Assembly (NCBI RefSeq): GCF_003254625.1
Contig: NZ_QJRJ01000082.1
Location: forward strand, 1 to 64,000
Length of the DNA stretch: 64,000 nt
Origin: Flavobacterium ginsenosidimutans
GTDB taxonomy: Bacteria; Bacteroidota; Bacteroidia; Flavobacteriales; Flavobacteriaceae
Reading direction: 5' to 3'
Shown here: piece by piece, positions 28,104 through 36,552 of the stretch
Layout of the letters: the number at the start of each line of letters is the position of its first letter
Numbering within the stretch: the stretch's first letter is position 1
Made by a program: the position numbers and the translations under genes
Notes under the pieces: model-generated
What the model saw: the letters and a program-made list of their open reading frames with translations, nothing else
What the model was told of the DNA's origin: nothing
Databases searched by the model: none

Positions 28104-29033
28104 TTAGATTGATGATTTTAGATTTTCTTCGATGCAATGAATAATCTCATTTCTGTCGGTCGAATAATCAAACCATTTGGTGTTTTCATTTCGTTTGAAC
28201 CACGTTAACTGTCTTTTAGAAAATCGGCGTGTGTTCTTTTTTATTTCTTCAATTGCGAATGGCAAAGTGAATTCTCCGTCAAAATAACTAAATAATTCTC
28301 TATAACCGACCGTTTGTAAAGCATTTAACTCTTTGTTGGGATAAAGTGATTTGGCTTCTTCCAGTAATCCCATATTGATCATGATATCGACGCGTTGGTT
28401 GATTCTGCTATAAATAATTTCTCTGTCGGCGTCTAAGCCAATTAAAATAGGAGTGAAGTTTCTGTTGTTTTTCTTCAAATTTAGAAATGAAGAATATGGT
28501 TTTTGTGATCCTATGCAAACTTCTACAAAACGCATCATTCGTTGAGGGTTTTGTAATGTCTGCGGATTTTCTATTGTTATTTTTTGATAATAATCTGGAT
28601 CTAAATTTTGTAATTGCTCTTGAAGATATTCGATTCCAAGTTTTTCGTAATTTGAATTTACTTCAGATCGAACTTCTGGATTTATTTCTGGAAATTCATC
28701 AAAGCCTTTTAAAATAGCGTCAACATATAAACCAGAACCACCAATTAAAATTGCAAAATCATCATTTTGATATAATTCTTCGAGTTTTGAAAGTGCTTCT
28801 TTTTCGTAATCGCCAACGGTATAATTTTCAAAAATGGATTTGTTTTGAATAAAATGATGTTTCGCTGCGTTTAATTCTTCCTGACTTGGAACGGCGGTTC
28901 CAATAGTCATTTCTTTAAAAAACTGACGGCTGTCGCAAGAAATAATTTCGCATTTAAAATGTTGTGCCAAAGCAATGCTTAAGGCGGTTTTACCGATAGC
29001 TGTTGGTCCGACAATGGTGATTAGGTACTTCAT
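28104..29033 (-). CDS. miaA: tRNA dimethylallyltransferase
   Basis: 309 residues, normal for MiaA. P-loop TIVGPTAIGKTALSIALA at the N terminus, then ISCDSRQFFKEMTIGTA, GSGLYVDAIL, NPQRMMRFVEV and the C-terminal TVGYRELFSYFDGEF plus RQLTWFKR. It adds an isopentenyl group to A37 of tRNAs reading UNN codons. It is the upstream gene of the thioesterase. Confidence 0.97.
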   Translation of the reverse strand: MKYLITIVGPTAIGKTALSIALAQHFKCEIISCDSRQFFKEMTIGTAVPSQEELNAAKHHFIQNKSIFENYTVGDYEKEALSKLEELYQNDDFAILIGGSGLYVDAILKGFDEFPEINPEVRSEVNSNYEKLGIEYLQEQLQNLDPDYYQKITIENPQTLQNPQRMMRFVEVCIGSQKPYSSFLNLKKNNRNFTPILIGLDADREIIYSRINQRVDIMINMGLLEEAKSLYPNKELNALQTVGYRELFSYFDGEFTLPFAIEEIKKNTRRFSKRQLTWFKRNENTKWFDYSTDRNEIIHCIEENLKSSI

Positions 29034-29039
29034 ATTTTT

Positions 29040-29122
29040 TAGCCCAGATGGAAATGGAAACCCCGGACTTATATTTGTTTGTTTTTTTGGAATAAAAGAG
29101 CGACCAGCGGAAGCTCCTTTTA
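29040..29122. repeat. AGCCC...GCTCC element downstream of genes, with a terminator-like hairpin
   Basis: The skeleton AGCCCAGATGGAAATGGAAA ... GAGCGACCAGCGGAAGCTCC resembles, from memory, a dispersed structured element often found after genes in Flavobacteriaceae. AAAAGAGC (29095-29102) and GCTCCTTTT (29113-29121) form an imperfect hairpin that could terminate transcription of the channel gene on the minus strand. Family membership is not verified. Confidence 0.4.
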
Positions 29123-29186
29123 TGACTTTAAAAAAACAACAAAGATAAGGAGGAGTTGCAATGTACAGCTGGATTAGCTTCTTATT

Positions 29187-30026
29187 TTAATTATTTGGCA
29201 ATTCTGTTCCGCATTGATAACAATATTTTGCGTTATCAAAATGGACTTGAGACTGGCATTTTCTGCATGTTTTTTTACTGTTTACAGCATTGTTTTTTAG
29301 ACTGCTTTTTGCAAATTCGGCTGTAACAATTCCTGTTGGAACAGCAATTATTCCGTAACCTAAAATCATTACAAATGCTGCAATAAATTGTCCTAAAGGA
29401 GTTTGCGGAGAAATGTCGCCATAACCAACTGTTGTCAAAGTAACAATTGTCCAATAAATTCCCATTGGAATACTTGTAAATCCTGATTCTTTTCCTTCAA
29501 CCAAATACATTATCGAGCCTATAATTATGGTGCTGATTAAAACGAAGTAAATAAAAACTAGAATTTTTTCTTTACTTGCGTCAATGGCTTCTTTTAACTG
29601 TAAGGATTGATGATTGATTTGCGGAATATGTAAAATTTTGAACAATCGAAGAAAACGCAATGCTCTTACGATTGATAAAATACTGGCACCAGGAAAAAAA
29701 ATCGATAAATACATTGGTAATACGGCTAATAAATCGATGATTCCGTAGAAGCTGAATATGTATTTTATTGGTTTTTGAATGGAGATAATTCTCAGAATAT
29801 ATTCAATGGTGAAAAATATCGTAATTATCCATTCGCAAATCAGTAATTGGTCGTGATATTTAGAACTGATTCCTTGAACAGTATCGAGCATTATTAACAG
29901 AACACTCAGCAAAATCAAGCCCAAAAGAATTAAATCGAACATTCGTCCTAAGATGGTGTCAGTGCCATAAAGGATGATTTTGATTTTTTCTCTGAAGTGC
30001 TCGTATTTTGATTTTTTGTTTTTCAT
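29187..30026 (-). CDS. voltage-gated-type K+ channel with C-terminal zinc ribbon
   Basis: 279 residues with six membrane segments. An arginine-bearing S4-like helix (IVRALRFLRLFKIL) precedes S5. The pore helix and selectivity filter TIVTLTTVGYGDISP and then S6 (IAAFVMILGYGIIAVPTGIV) follow. The last 30 residues hold two CxxC pairs (CRKCQSQVHFDNAKYCYQCG), a small zinc ribbon. The channel part is an ion_trans family K+ channel in the inner membrane. The zinc ribbon may be a cytoplasmic assembly or regulatory piece (inference). Confidence 0.92.
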   Translation of the reverse strand: MKNKKSKYEHFREKIKIILYGTDTILGRMFDLILLGLILLSVLLIMLDTVQGISSKYHDQLLICEWIITIFFTIEYILRIISIQKPIKYIFSFYGIIDLLAVLPMYLSIFFPGASILSIVRALRFLRLFKILHIPQINHQSLQLKEAIDASKEKILVFIYFVLISTIIIGSIMYLVEGKESGFTSIPMGIYWTIVTLTTVGYGDISPQTPLGQFIAAFVMILGYGIIAVPTGIVTAEFAKSSLKNNAVNSKKTCRKCQSQVHFDNAKYCYQCGTELPNN

Positions 30027-30054
30027 ATCTAATAAGATGATGAAAGATTATATT

Positions 30055-31416
30055 TTAAAAATTAAGAATCTTTAATGACTTGCTTTTGCGGATGTAGCTT
30101 TGAATAATGTTCTTTACATCTCTGTTGTGCTGCATTGGGATCAGAATGTTTTTGAGTATATCAATATTTGTGATTTGATAATTTAAATCGTAATAAGCAT
30201 AACCTTTGTAAGTTCCGTTTTCGATTAAAATCGCACTTCTTTCATTTATATTTCGGCCTCTGTCGATTAAGATCATGCTTTTATTTTCGAAACTGTTTTC
30301 TGAGATAAACTGCTGTACTCTTAAATTGTAAACTTCTGATGTAACTTCGCCAATACAAGCGCCGTCGCATTCTTTGATTTTATATTGAAAGCACTCTTTT
30401 TTGGTTTGATATAAACCGGTTAATTTTTGGCACAAATGATACTTTGTTGTAAATCTAAAAAGTGCATTTTTGCCTTCCTGTAAAGAAGCAAAAGATGTAA
30501 TTTCTTTTTTACGTCCGTCTGCTTTTTCAAGTTTTAAATTGATATATCCGTTTGTATCTTTTTCAGCATATAATGCGAAAGGAAAAACGGTTTTCTTTTG
30601 CGAACGATTATATCTAGGACGATTGATTTTTACCTCTTGACTTTCTTTTAAAAGCGCAATTAGTTCGCTTCCAGTTTCATCGTATGTTATGGTGAAAACT
30701 TCAGCCTGAATTCTTTTGCTTTTGGTTGTAATTCCAGTAAAATGCTGATTGACTCTTTTTTTGATATTTTGGCTTTTGCCAATATAAATCAAAGTTCCAC
30801 CTTCATTGTAAATATAATAAACGCCAGTTTTGGTTGGCATTTGGCTTAAAATGTCCAAGAATTTTGGAGAAATTCCTTTTTCGACTTCGAGTTTTATAAA
30901 ATCTTTTACGATCGTTTTCTCTGTGTCTTTCTCCAAAAGCATTTTAAACAGCTTTGTCGTTGCCATAGCGTCTCCGCTCGCACGATGTCTGTCTGCCATT
31001 GGAATTCCGAGTGCACGAACTAGTTTTCCTAAACTGTATGAAGGTTGTTCTGGAATTAATTTTTTTGCTAATTCTACAGTACAAAGTGTTTTAGCTTCGA
31101 AATCGTAGCCTAAACGGCGAAATTCTGTTCTAAGGATTCTGTAATCAAAAGAAGCATTATGGGCCACAATTACGCAGTCTGAAGTAATTTCTATAATGCG
31201 TTTGGCGATTTCGTAAAACTTTGGAGCAGAACGCAACATTGCATTATTTATTCCAGTCAGTTTTACTACAAAGGGCTGAATCGGAATTTCAGGATTAACA
31301 AGGCTGATGAATTGATCAACTACTTCATGCCCATCAAATTTGTAGATAGCAATTTCGGTAATTCCCTCTTCATTAAATTGTCCCCCAGTGGTTTCTATGT
31401 CTAGTATTGCGTACAA
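30055..31416 (-). CDS. DnaQ-type 3'-5' exonuclease fused to a UvrC-like GIY-YIG nuclease
   Basis: 453 residues. The DEDDh exonuclease comes first: AILDIETTG (Exo I), VAHNASFDYRIL (Exo II) and HRASGDAMATTKL (Exo III). At about residue 195 begins a GIY-YIG domain, TGVYYIYNEGGTLIYIGKSQNIKKRVNQHF, followed by a UvrC/Cho-like region with CDGACIGE. The start is TTG at 31416: the exonuclease motif begins at residue 3 and no in-frame ATG lies upstream before a stop. It probably acts in DNA repair, incising and trimming damaged strands. The same fusion is common in Bacteroidetes. Confidence 0.92.
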   Translation of the reverse strand: MYAILDIETTGGQFNEEGITEIAIYKFDGHEVVDQFISLVNPEIPIQPFVVKLTGINNAMLRSAPKFYEIAKRIIEITSDCVIVAHNASFDYRILRTEFRRLGYDFEAKTLCTVELAKKLIPEQPSYSLGKLVRALGIPMADRHRASGDAMATTKLFKMLLEKDTEKTIVKDFIKLEVEKGISPKFLDILSQMPTKTGVYYIYNEGGTLIYIGKSQNIKKRVNQHFTGITTKSKRIQAEVFTITYDETGSELIALLKESQEVKINRPRYNRSQKKTVFPFALYAEKDTNGYINLKLEKADGRKKEITSFASLQEGKNALFRFTTKYHLCQKLTGLYQTKKECFQYKIKECDGACIGEVTSEVYNLRVQQFISENSFENKSMILIDRGRNINERSAILIENGTYKGYAYYDLNYQITNIDILKNILIPMQHNRDVKNIIQSYIRKSKSLKILNF

Positions 31417-31465
31417 ATTCAGTATTCAGTCTCAGTTTTTAGTAATCAGTTAAAATCTATGGTAA

Positions 31466-32119
31466 TTATCTTCCGCCAAAAATGCTGCTTCCAATTCTAA
31501 CCATTGTGCTTCCGCATTCTATGGCCAATTGATAATCACCAGACATTCCCATTGAAATTGTTTTTAAATCAACAATTTGCAGTTTTTGGATAGAATCAAA
31601 AATAGATTTTAAATGTGTGAATTCTTTCTTTATTTGGTTTTGGTCTTCGGTAAAAGTAGCCATTCCCATCAAACCTAAGATACGAATATTTTTCAATTCT
31701 GCGAACTCTGTAGAAGTTAAAAGTTCGTTTAGTTCATTTTCGTCCAAACCAAATTTAGATTCTTCTTCTGCAATGTATATTTGAAGAAGACAATCTATAA
31801 TTCTATTGTTTTTTAAAGCCTGTTTATTTATTTCTTGTAATAATTTCAAACTGTCAACACCATGAATCAAAGTGACATACGGTGCCATAAATTTGACTTT
31901 ATTCGACTGAACATGACCAATCATATGCCATTGAATATCTTTTGGCATTTCTTCCCATTTTTCAGTCATTTCCTGAATTTTGTTTTCTCCAAAAATGCGC
32001 TGACCTGCTTCGTAAACCTGCATCAAGTCTGAAACAGGTTTTGTTTTTGAAACAGCAACAAGGGTTACGTGTTCAGGTAAACTTGCTTTGATTGTATTTA
32101 AGTTTGATGCTATTGACAT
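31466..32119 (-). CDS. YggS-family pyridoxal phosphate homeostasis protein
   Basis: 217 residues, a fold-III alanine-racemase-like barrel. PLP lysine in VAVSKTKPVSDL, then FGENKIQEMTEKW, WHMIGHVQSNKVK, LMGMATF and SMGMSGDYQLAIECGSTMVRIGSSIFG. The family buffers PLP and affects amino-acid metabolism without a known catalytic reaction. Its start overlaps the preceding membrane-protein gene by 10 bases. Confidence 0.95.
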   Translation of the reverse strand: MSIASNLNTIKASLPEHVTLVAVSKTKPVSDLMQVYEAGQRIFGENKIQEMTEKWEEMPKDIQWHMIGHVQSNKVKFMAPYVTLIHGVDSLKLLQEINKQALKNNRIIDCLLQIYIAEEESKFGLDENELNELLTSTEFAELKNIRILGLMGMATFTEDQNQIKKEFTHLKSIFDSIQKLQIVDLKTISMGMSGDYQLAIECGSTMVRIGSSIFGGR

Positions 32120-32640
32120 TTTTCTATTTTTTCTTGGATTCTCATTATATCTAACTTTTCGTCAATTATAATTTTTTCTCCCTTGTATGTTTTAAAATCA
32201 TTAAATATTTTGAGAATTTGTTCATCTGAAAACGTTTGAAATGAATTTATAGTGTAGCTATTTTTTCCGTTTTTTAATTTTAAATAAAAGGTAGTACTAC
32301 ACAAACCTCCCCGAGTAGACTTGCATTTTGCTTCAATTTTTGTTTCTTTTAAGGAAATTGACTTTTCCCATTTTGCATTGAAATCTTCACCTTCTAATAT
32401 TATCTTGTTTTCATCAATTGTAACTAAATTGATAATACTTTTGAATGAATTTATAGCTAATGTAATGCATAATATTAAAAGAGCTAATTCAAGAAAATAT
32501 GCGTAATATTTTAGATTTTTGTCTTCAAAAAATCGAGAAATTACGAATGAATAAATTATAAATATAAATAAGTAAGCAAAAGGTCTTTCACTAAAAATTC
32601 GAGCTTTTAAATTTTTATGTTCTCCCTCAAATGTAATCAT
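32110..32640 (-). CDS. small membrane protein of unknown function
   Basis: 176 residues. Two hydrophobic segments (FAYLFIFIIYSFVISRFF and YYAYFLELALLILCITLAINSF) lie in the first 70 residues. A soluble, Lys-rich domain with a CKSTRGGLC pair of cysteines follows. It resembles a PH-like membrane-anchored layout, but no family is recognised. It is the upstream partner of yggS, with overlapping stop and start. Confidence 0.7.
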   Translation of the reverse strand: MITFEGEHKNLKARIFSERPFAYLFIFIIYSFVISRFFEDKNLKYYAYFLELALLILCITLAINSFKSIINLVTIDENKIILEGEDFNAKWEKSISLKETKIEAKCKSTRGGLCSTTFYLKLKNGKNSYTINSFQTFSDEQILKIFNDFKTYKGEKIIIDEKLDIMRIQEKIEKCQ

Positions 32641-32681
32641 ATCTTAGACGAAAAGTATTCTTATTTTAGGAAATGGAAATA

Positions 32682-33569
32682 CTAAATAAACTGCTTCGAG
32701 ATTTTCTCTGCTTTTTTGCTTTCGCTGTAATCGTAAAAACCTTCACCAGATTTAACTCCAAGTTTTCCAGCTCTAACCATATTTACTAAAAGTGGGCAAG
32801 GAGCATATTTTGGATTTTTAAATCCGTCGTACATTACATTTAAGATTGCTAGACAAACATCAAGGCCAATAAAATCAGCTAATTGAAGAGGTCCCATTGG
32901 GTGTCCCATTCCTAATTTCATTACGGTGTCAATTTCGTAAACTCCAGCAACTTTGTTGTATAACGTTTCGATTGCTTCGTTTAGCATTGGCATTAAAATT
33001 CTGTTTGCTACGAAACCAGGATAATCATTTACTTCAACAGGAACTTTACCTAATTTTTCAGATAAAGTCATGATGATTTTAGTTACTTCATCGCTTGTAT
33101 TGTATCCGCGAATGATTTCGACCAATTTCATAATCGGCACCGGATTCATAAAGTGCATTCCGATAACGCGTTCTGGATGTGCTACAACAGCTCCAATTTG
33201 TGTAATTGAAATTGAAGAAGTATTGGTTGCTAAAATGGTATTATGTGAGCAATATTCGTTTAATTGTTTGAAGATATTTAGTTTTAATTCAACATTTTCA
33301 GTTGCAGCTTCAACTACTAAATCTACGCCAACAACTCCGTCTTTTAAGTCTGTATACGTGATAATATTCGTGATTGTTTTAGCAACATCTTCCTGAGTAA
33401 TTGTTCCTTTAGACAACATACGATCTAAGTTTGCCGCAATAGTTGCCATTCCTTTATCTAATGATTTTTCAGAAACATCGATTAATTTTACAGTAAATCC
33501 GCTTTGCGCAAAAGTATGTGCAATTCCGTTCCCCATTGTTCCTGCTCCAATTACAGCTATTGTTTTCAT
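32682..33569 (-). CDS. 3-hydroxybutyryl-CoA dehydrogenase
   Basis: 295 residues. Rossmann NAD site VIGAGTMGNGIAHTFAQSG at the N terminus, TNTSSISITQIG, catalytic histidine in GMHFMNPVPIMKLVEII, then NDYPGFVANRILMPMLNEA and LGMGHPMGPLQLADFIGLD. It oxidises or reduces (S)-3-hydroxybutyryl-CoA in fatty acid or butanoate metabolism. No other beta-oxidation genes are adjacent. Confidence 0.95.
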   Translation of the reverse strand: MKTIAVIGAGTMGNGIAHTFAQSGFTVKLIDVSEKSLDKGMATIAANLDRMLSKGTITQEDVAKTITNIITYTDLKDGVVGVDLVVEAATENVELKLNIFKQLNEYCSHNTILATNTSSISITQIGAVVAHPERVIGMHFMNPVPIMKLVEIIRGYNTSDEVTKIIMTLSEKLGKVPVEVNDYPGFVANRILMPMLNEAIETLYNKVAGVYEIDTVMKLGMGHPMGPLQLADFIGLDVCLAILNVMYDGFKNPKYAPCPLLVNMVRAGKLGVKSGEGFYDYSESKKAEKISKQFI

Positions 33570-33599
33570 ATTACTTTTAGTATATTATATTTTACAATT

Positions 33600-33639
33600 T
33601 AGCCACGAATTCACAATTTTATCGCGAATTTCGTGGCTA
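33600..33639. repeat. TAGCCACGAA inverted repeat
   Basis: TAGCCACGAA at 33600-33609 and TTCGTGGCTA at 33630-33639 pair over 10 bp, with further partial pairing inside. It is a short member of the GCCACGAATT family also seen at 55132-55243 and, in degenerate form, 53795-53924. Confidence 0.6.
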
Positions 33640-33663
33640 ATTTTATTTTTAAAATTCTTTAAA

Positions 33664-34629
33664 TTATTTATCGAAACAATCAATAATTTGATAAGCCACA
33701 CGCAAAGCATCTGTAGCTTGCTCAAGTGTTACAACTGGCGTAGTATCTGTATTAATTGCATTTGCAAAAGATTCTAGTTCGTCCAAAATAGCATTGTTTT
33801 GCTCAACATCTGGATTAGTGAAATAGATTTGTTTTTTTACACCTTCAGCATTTTGAAGAATCATATCAAAATCTCCAGGAACTTCTGGCGCATCTTTCAT
33901 ACGGACCACTTCACATTTCTTTTCTAAAAAGTCAACAGAAATGTAAGCATCTTTTTGAAAGAAACGTGATTTACGCATATTTTTCAACGAAATTCTGCTT
34001 GCCGTTAAATTGGCAACACAGCCATTTTCGAATTCGATTCTAGCGTTGGCAATATCTGGAGTATCACTAATTACAGATACACCACTAGCGTGAATATCTT
34101 TTACTTTTGAGTTAACGACACTTAAAATAGCATCAATATCATGAATCATTAAATCTAAAACCACAGGAACATCTGTACCACGCGGGTTAAATTCGGCTAA
34201 ACGATGTGTTTCTATAAACATCGGGTTTTCGATCATGTTTTTTGTAGCAATAAAAGCGGGATTAAAGCGCTCTACGTGACCAACTTGTCCTTTTACATTG
34301 TATTCTTTTGCTAAAGCAATAATTTCTTCAGCTTCTTCTACAGTATTGGCAATTGGTTTTTCGATAAAGATATGTTTTCCAGATTTGATCGCAACCTTTG
34401 CACATTTGTAGTGTGAAAGTGTTGGAGTTACAATATCAATCACGTCGACAGCGTGAATAAGTTTTGCAATTGTGCTGAAGTTTTTATAGCCAAACTCTTT
34501 TGAGATTCTTTCGGCATTTTCTTGATTTTCGTCGTAAAATCCAACTAATTCGTATTTGTCAGATTGTTGTAATAAGCGTAAATGTATTTTACCAAGATGA
34601 CCAGCACCTAAAACTCCTACTTTTAACAT
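33664..34629 (-). CDS. Gfo/Idh/MocA-family oxidoreductase
   Basis: 321 residues. N-terminal NAD(P) site VGVLGAGHLGKIHLRLL, then DIVTPTLSHYKCA, the family EKPIANTVEEAEEII lysine motif, VGHVERFNPAF and LMIHDIDAILSVV with the conserved histidine. It should act on a sugar or related alcohol with NAD(P). Substrate cannot be inferred from the sequence. It stands alone with its own promoter box at 34646-34653. Confidence 0.92.
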   Translation of the reverse strand: MLKVGVLGAGHLGKIHLRLLQQSDKYELVGFYDENQENAERISKEFGYKNFSTIAKLIHAVDVIDIVTPTLSHYKCAKVAIKSGKHIFIEKPIANTVEEAEEIIALAKEYNVKGQVGHVERFNPAFIATKNMIENPMFIETHRLAEFNPRGTDVPVVLDLMIHDIDAILSVVNSKVKDIHASGVSVISDTPDIANARIEFENGCVANLTASRISLKNMRKSRFFQKDAYISVDFLEKKCEVVRMKDAPEVPGDFDMILQNAEGVKKQIYFTNPDVEQNNAILDELESFANAINTDTTPVVTLEQATDALRVAYQIIDCFDK

Positions 34630-34645
34630 GAGAATGTATTTTAAA

Positions 34646-34653
34646 CAAAAATA
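34646..34653 (-). promoter_or_regulatory. -7 promoter box of the Gfo/Idh gene
   Basis: On the minus strand this reads TATTTTTG (TAnnTTTG), 16 bases before the start codon. No TTG at the usual distance. Confidence 0.45.
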
Positions 34654-34761
34654 TAATTTATTTGTTGAACGTGAAAATGTATGCAGTAAAGATTTAGCGA
34701 GATCTCAATTTAAAGTCAATATTTTGAGTTTTAATTTAGATTTGCTAAAGAAAAAAAAGTA

Positions 34762-35760
34762 TTAATATCTATTAAAATAATAGTATATCAACATGATGCA
34801 GAAGCTGATTCCTAAAACTAATAAATAGCGTTTTTCAATATTTGCATCTGCTTTTTTGTTTACAACATAAGTATCTGAGTAATCATCATGTAGGTTTTTG
34901 CCCATTAGAAAAGAAAAACTTTCGAAAGGAATAAATCGACATAGTGTCCTTTTTAAAATCATTGAAAAATCTGGCTGATTTCCATTTTCATCTGTAATAT
35001 AACATCCTGTTAAAAATTTTGCAGGCGTTGATTTAAACAGAGATTCATAAAATAGGTAATATATAAATTTGATTATGTATATATAAAATAAAATAGAAAA
35101 CTCTGTTCCAAAAGCGGTATATAATTTTTCATAAAAGGCTGTTAGAATAGTACTTCTTTCTGAGAACTCAAAAAAGCCGTAAGCAATGCTAAGTATTAAT
35201 ATTGTATCAATAATTAAATTTAGGAAGCGTTTAGATTTTGACGAATTTTCTAAAGTAATATCATCTGCAATTTCGGTGGTGCTAATGTCTCCAACGGCTT
35301 CATTTAAAGGTTTTATGATAATATAATAAGATATGAAAAGTATTATAACGTTAATTACTACACTGACTATTTTATAAAGTAAATATGGAGATGTTTTATT
35401 AGCATCTACAAAAACAAAATACGATAAACCTATAAGTCCACTAATGATTGCTATGCTATAATTAAAACTCAATAATCTTGTTTCTTTATATTTTGAAACA
35501 TAATAAATTATGGAACCTGAAAGGAAAGTGAGATAAAAAAATAAATTTAAAAGCGAGAAAATCATTCCTCTAGATGAATTATTGCTAAAGCGTTCTGTTT
35601 CCAAATAAGTATTGAGTCCGGAAAAATAATGAGGTTTTAAACTTAAAATAATTCCGGTAAATTCATTAAGGTATTCGATCTTAAAAAACACAAGAAAAAA
35701 AGTGGATAAAATTCCAATTAGGGAGAAAAAGAAAGATAAAACGAGTAAAGCTTTTTTCAT
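34762..35760 (-). CDS. RDD-family membrane protein
   Basis: 332 residues. About four helices occupy the first 160 residues. The second half is an RDD-like domain: SKRFLNLIIDTILILSIAYGF, YYLFYESLFKSTPAKFLTGCYITDENGNQPDFSMILKRTLCRFIPFESFSFL. RDD domains are found in inner-membrane proteins of mostly unknown function; some members are linked to ion transport. The gene stands alone with a -7 box upstream. Confidence 0.85.
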   Translation of the reverse strand: MKKALLVLSFFFSLIGILSTFFLVFFKIEYLNEFTGIILSLKPHYFSGLNTYLETERFSNNSSRGMIFSLLNLFFYLTFLSGSIIYYVSKYKETRLLSFNYSIAIISGLIGLSYFVFVDANKTSPYLLYKIVSVVINVIILFISYYIIIKPLNEAVGDISTTEIADDITLENSSKSKRFLNLIIDTILILSIAYGFFEFSERSTILTAFYEKLYTAFGTEFSILFYIYIIKFIYYLFYESLFKSTPAKFLTGCYITDENGNQPDFSMILKRTLCRFIPFESFSFLMGKNLHDDYSDTYVVNKKADANIEKRYLLVLGISFCIMLIYYYFNRY

Positions 35761-35795
35761 AAAAGATTAGATTTCATTTGGGTTAGTGCATAAAT

Positions 35796-35803
35796 CAAAA
35801 ATA
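35796..35803 (-). promoter_or_regulatory. -7 promoter box of the RDD gene
   Basis: Minus-strand TATTTTTG, 35 bases before the start codon, in the divergent spacer with pcm. Confidence 0.45.
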
Positions 35804-35850
35804 GAAATTAAATCATAAAAAAGTAGTTGACTTTTGATAATTTGTTTTCT

Positions 35851-35858
35851 TATTTTTG
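35851..35858 (+). promoter_or_regulatory. -7 promoter box of pcm, TATTTTTG
   Basis: TAnnTTTG match with TTG 21 bases upstream (35827-35829), slightly wider than the usual 19. The predicted start leaves a leader of about 15 bases. Confidence 0.5.
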
Positions 35859-35879
35859 CGAAAATAAAACCTACCCATT

Positions 35880-36521
35880 TTGAAAGATACAGCTAAACAT
35901 CAAGGACTTCGTAATCAATTAGTAACGACTTTAGAGCAAAAAGGAATTACTGATAGAGCGGTTTTGGATGCGATAAAAAAAATTCCAAGACACCTTTTTT
36001 TGAATTCAAGTTTTGAAGATTTTGCCTATCAAGATAAAGCATTTCCTATTGGTGCGGGACAAACCATTTCTCAGCCTTATACAGTGGCTTTTCAGTCACA
36101 ATTACTTGAAATTAAGAAAGATCACAAAGTTTTAGAAATTGGGACAGGTTCTGGTTATCAGACAGCTGTTTTATTTATGCTAGGCGCTAAAGTATTTACG
36201 GTCGAAAGACAAAGTGAATTATTTAAAACAACATCTAATTTGTTTCCAAAATTAAATATCCGTCCAAAGCACGTTTCTTTTGGAGATGGCTACAAAGGAT
36301 TACCAAATTTTGCTCCGTTTGACAGTATTATAGTTACGGCGGGTGCACCATTTATTCCTCAGCCGTTAATGGCTCAATTAAAAATAGGAGGAAGACTTGT
36401 TATTCCGCTTGGAGAAGATGTTCAGATTATGACTTTATTAATCAGGAAAAATGAAACTCAATTCGAAAAACATGAATTTGGAGAATTTAGATTTGTTCCT
36501 TTATTAGAAGATAAAAATTAA
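35880..36521 (+). CDS. pcm: protein-L-isoaspartate O-methyltransferase
   Basis: 213 residues from a TTG start; no ATG is available between the promoter and the conserved N terminus. Family motifs: IPRHLFL, FPIGAGQTISQPYTVAFQSQLLE (substrate-binding loop), SAM site VLEIGTGSGYQTAVL, and IIVTAGAPFIPQPL. It methylates isoaspartyl residues in damaged proteins to start their repair. A shared terminator separates it from the convergent Fic gene. Confidence 0.95.
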   Translation: MKDTAKHQGLRNQLVTTLEQKGITDRAVLDAIKKIPRHLFLNSSFEDFAYQDKAFPIGAGQTISQPYTVAFQSQLLEIKKDHKVLEIGTGSGYQTAVLFMLGAKVFTVERQSELFKTTSNLFPKLNIRPKHVSFGDGYKGLPNFAPFDSIIVTAGAPFIPQPLMAQLKIGGRLVIPLGEDVQIMTLLIRKNETQFEKHEFGEFRFVPLLEDKN

Positions 36522-36525
36522 TGAG

Positions 36526-36552
36526 AAAGCCCGTTTTAAACGGGCTTTTTTA
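36526..36552. terminator. bidirectional terminator between pcm and the Fic gene
   Basis: AAAGCCCGTTT (36526-36536) and AAACGGGCTTT (36538-36548) are exact complements with A- and T-runs at both ends. It reaches the stop codon of the minus-strand Fic gene. Confidence 0.85.

Noticed and set aside
35880-36521. Possible truncation of pcm because it lacks an ATG
   Set aside because: The TTG start directly precedes the conserved N terminus, and all motifs are intact.
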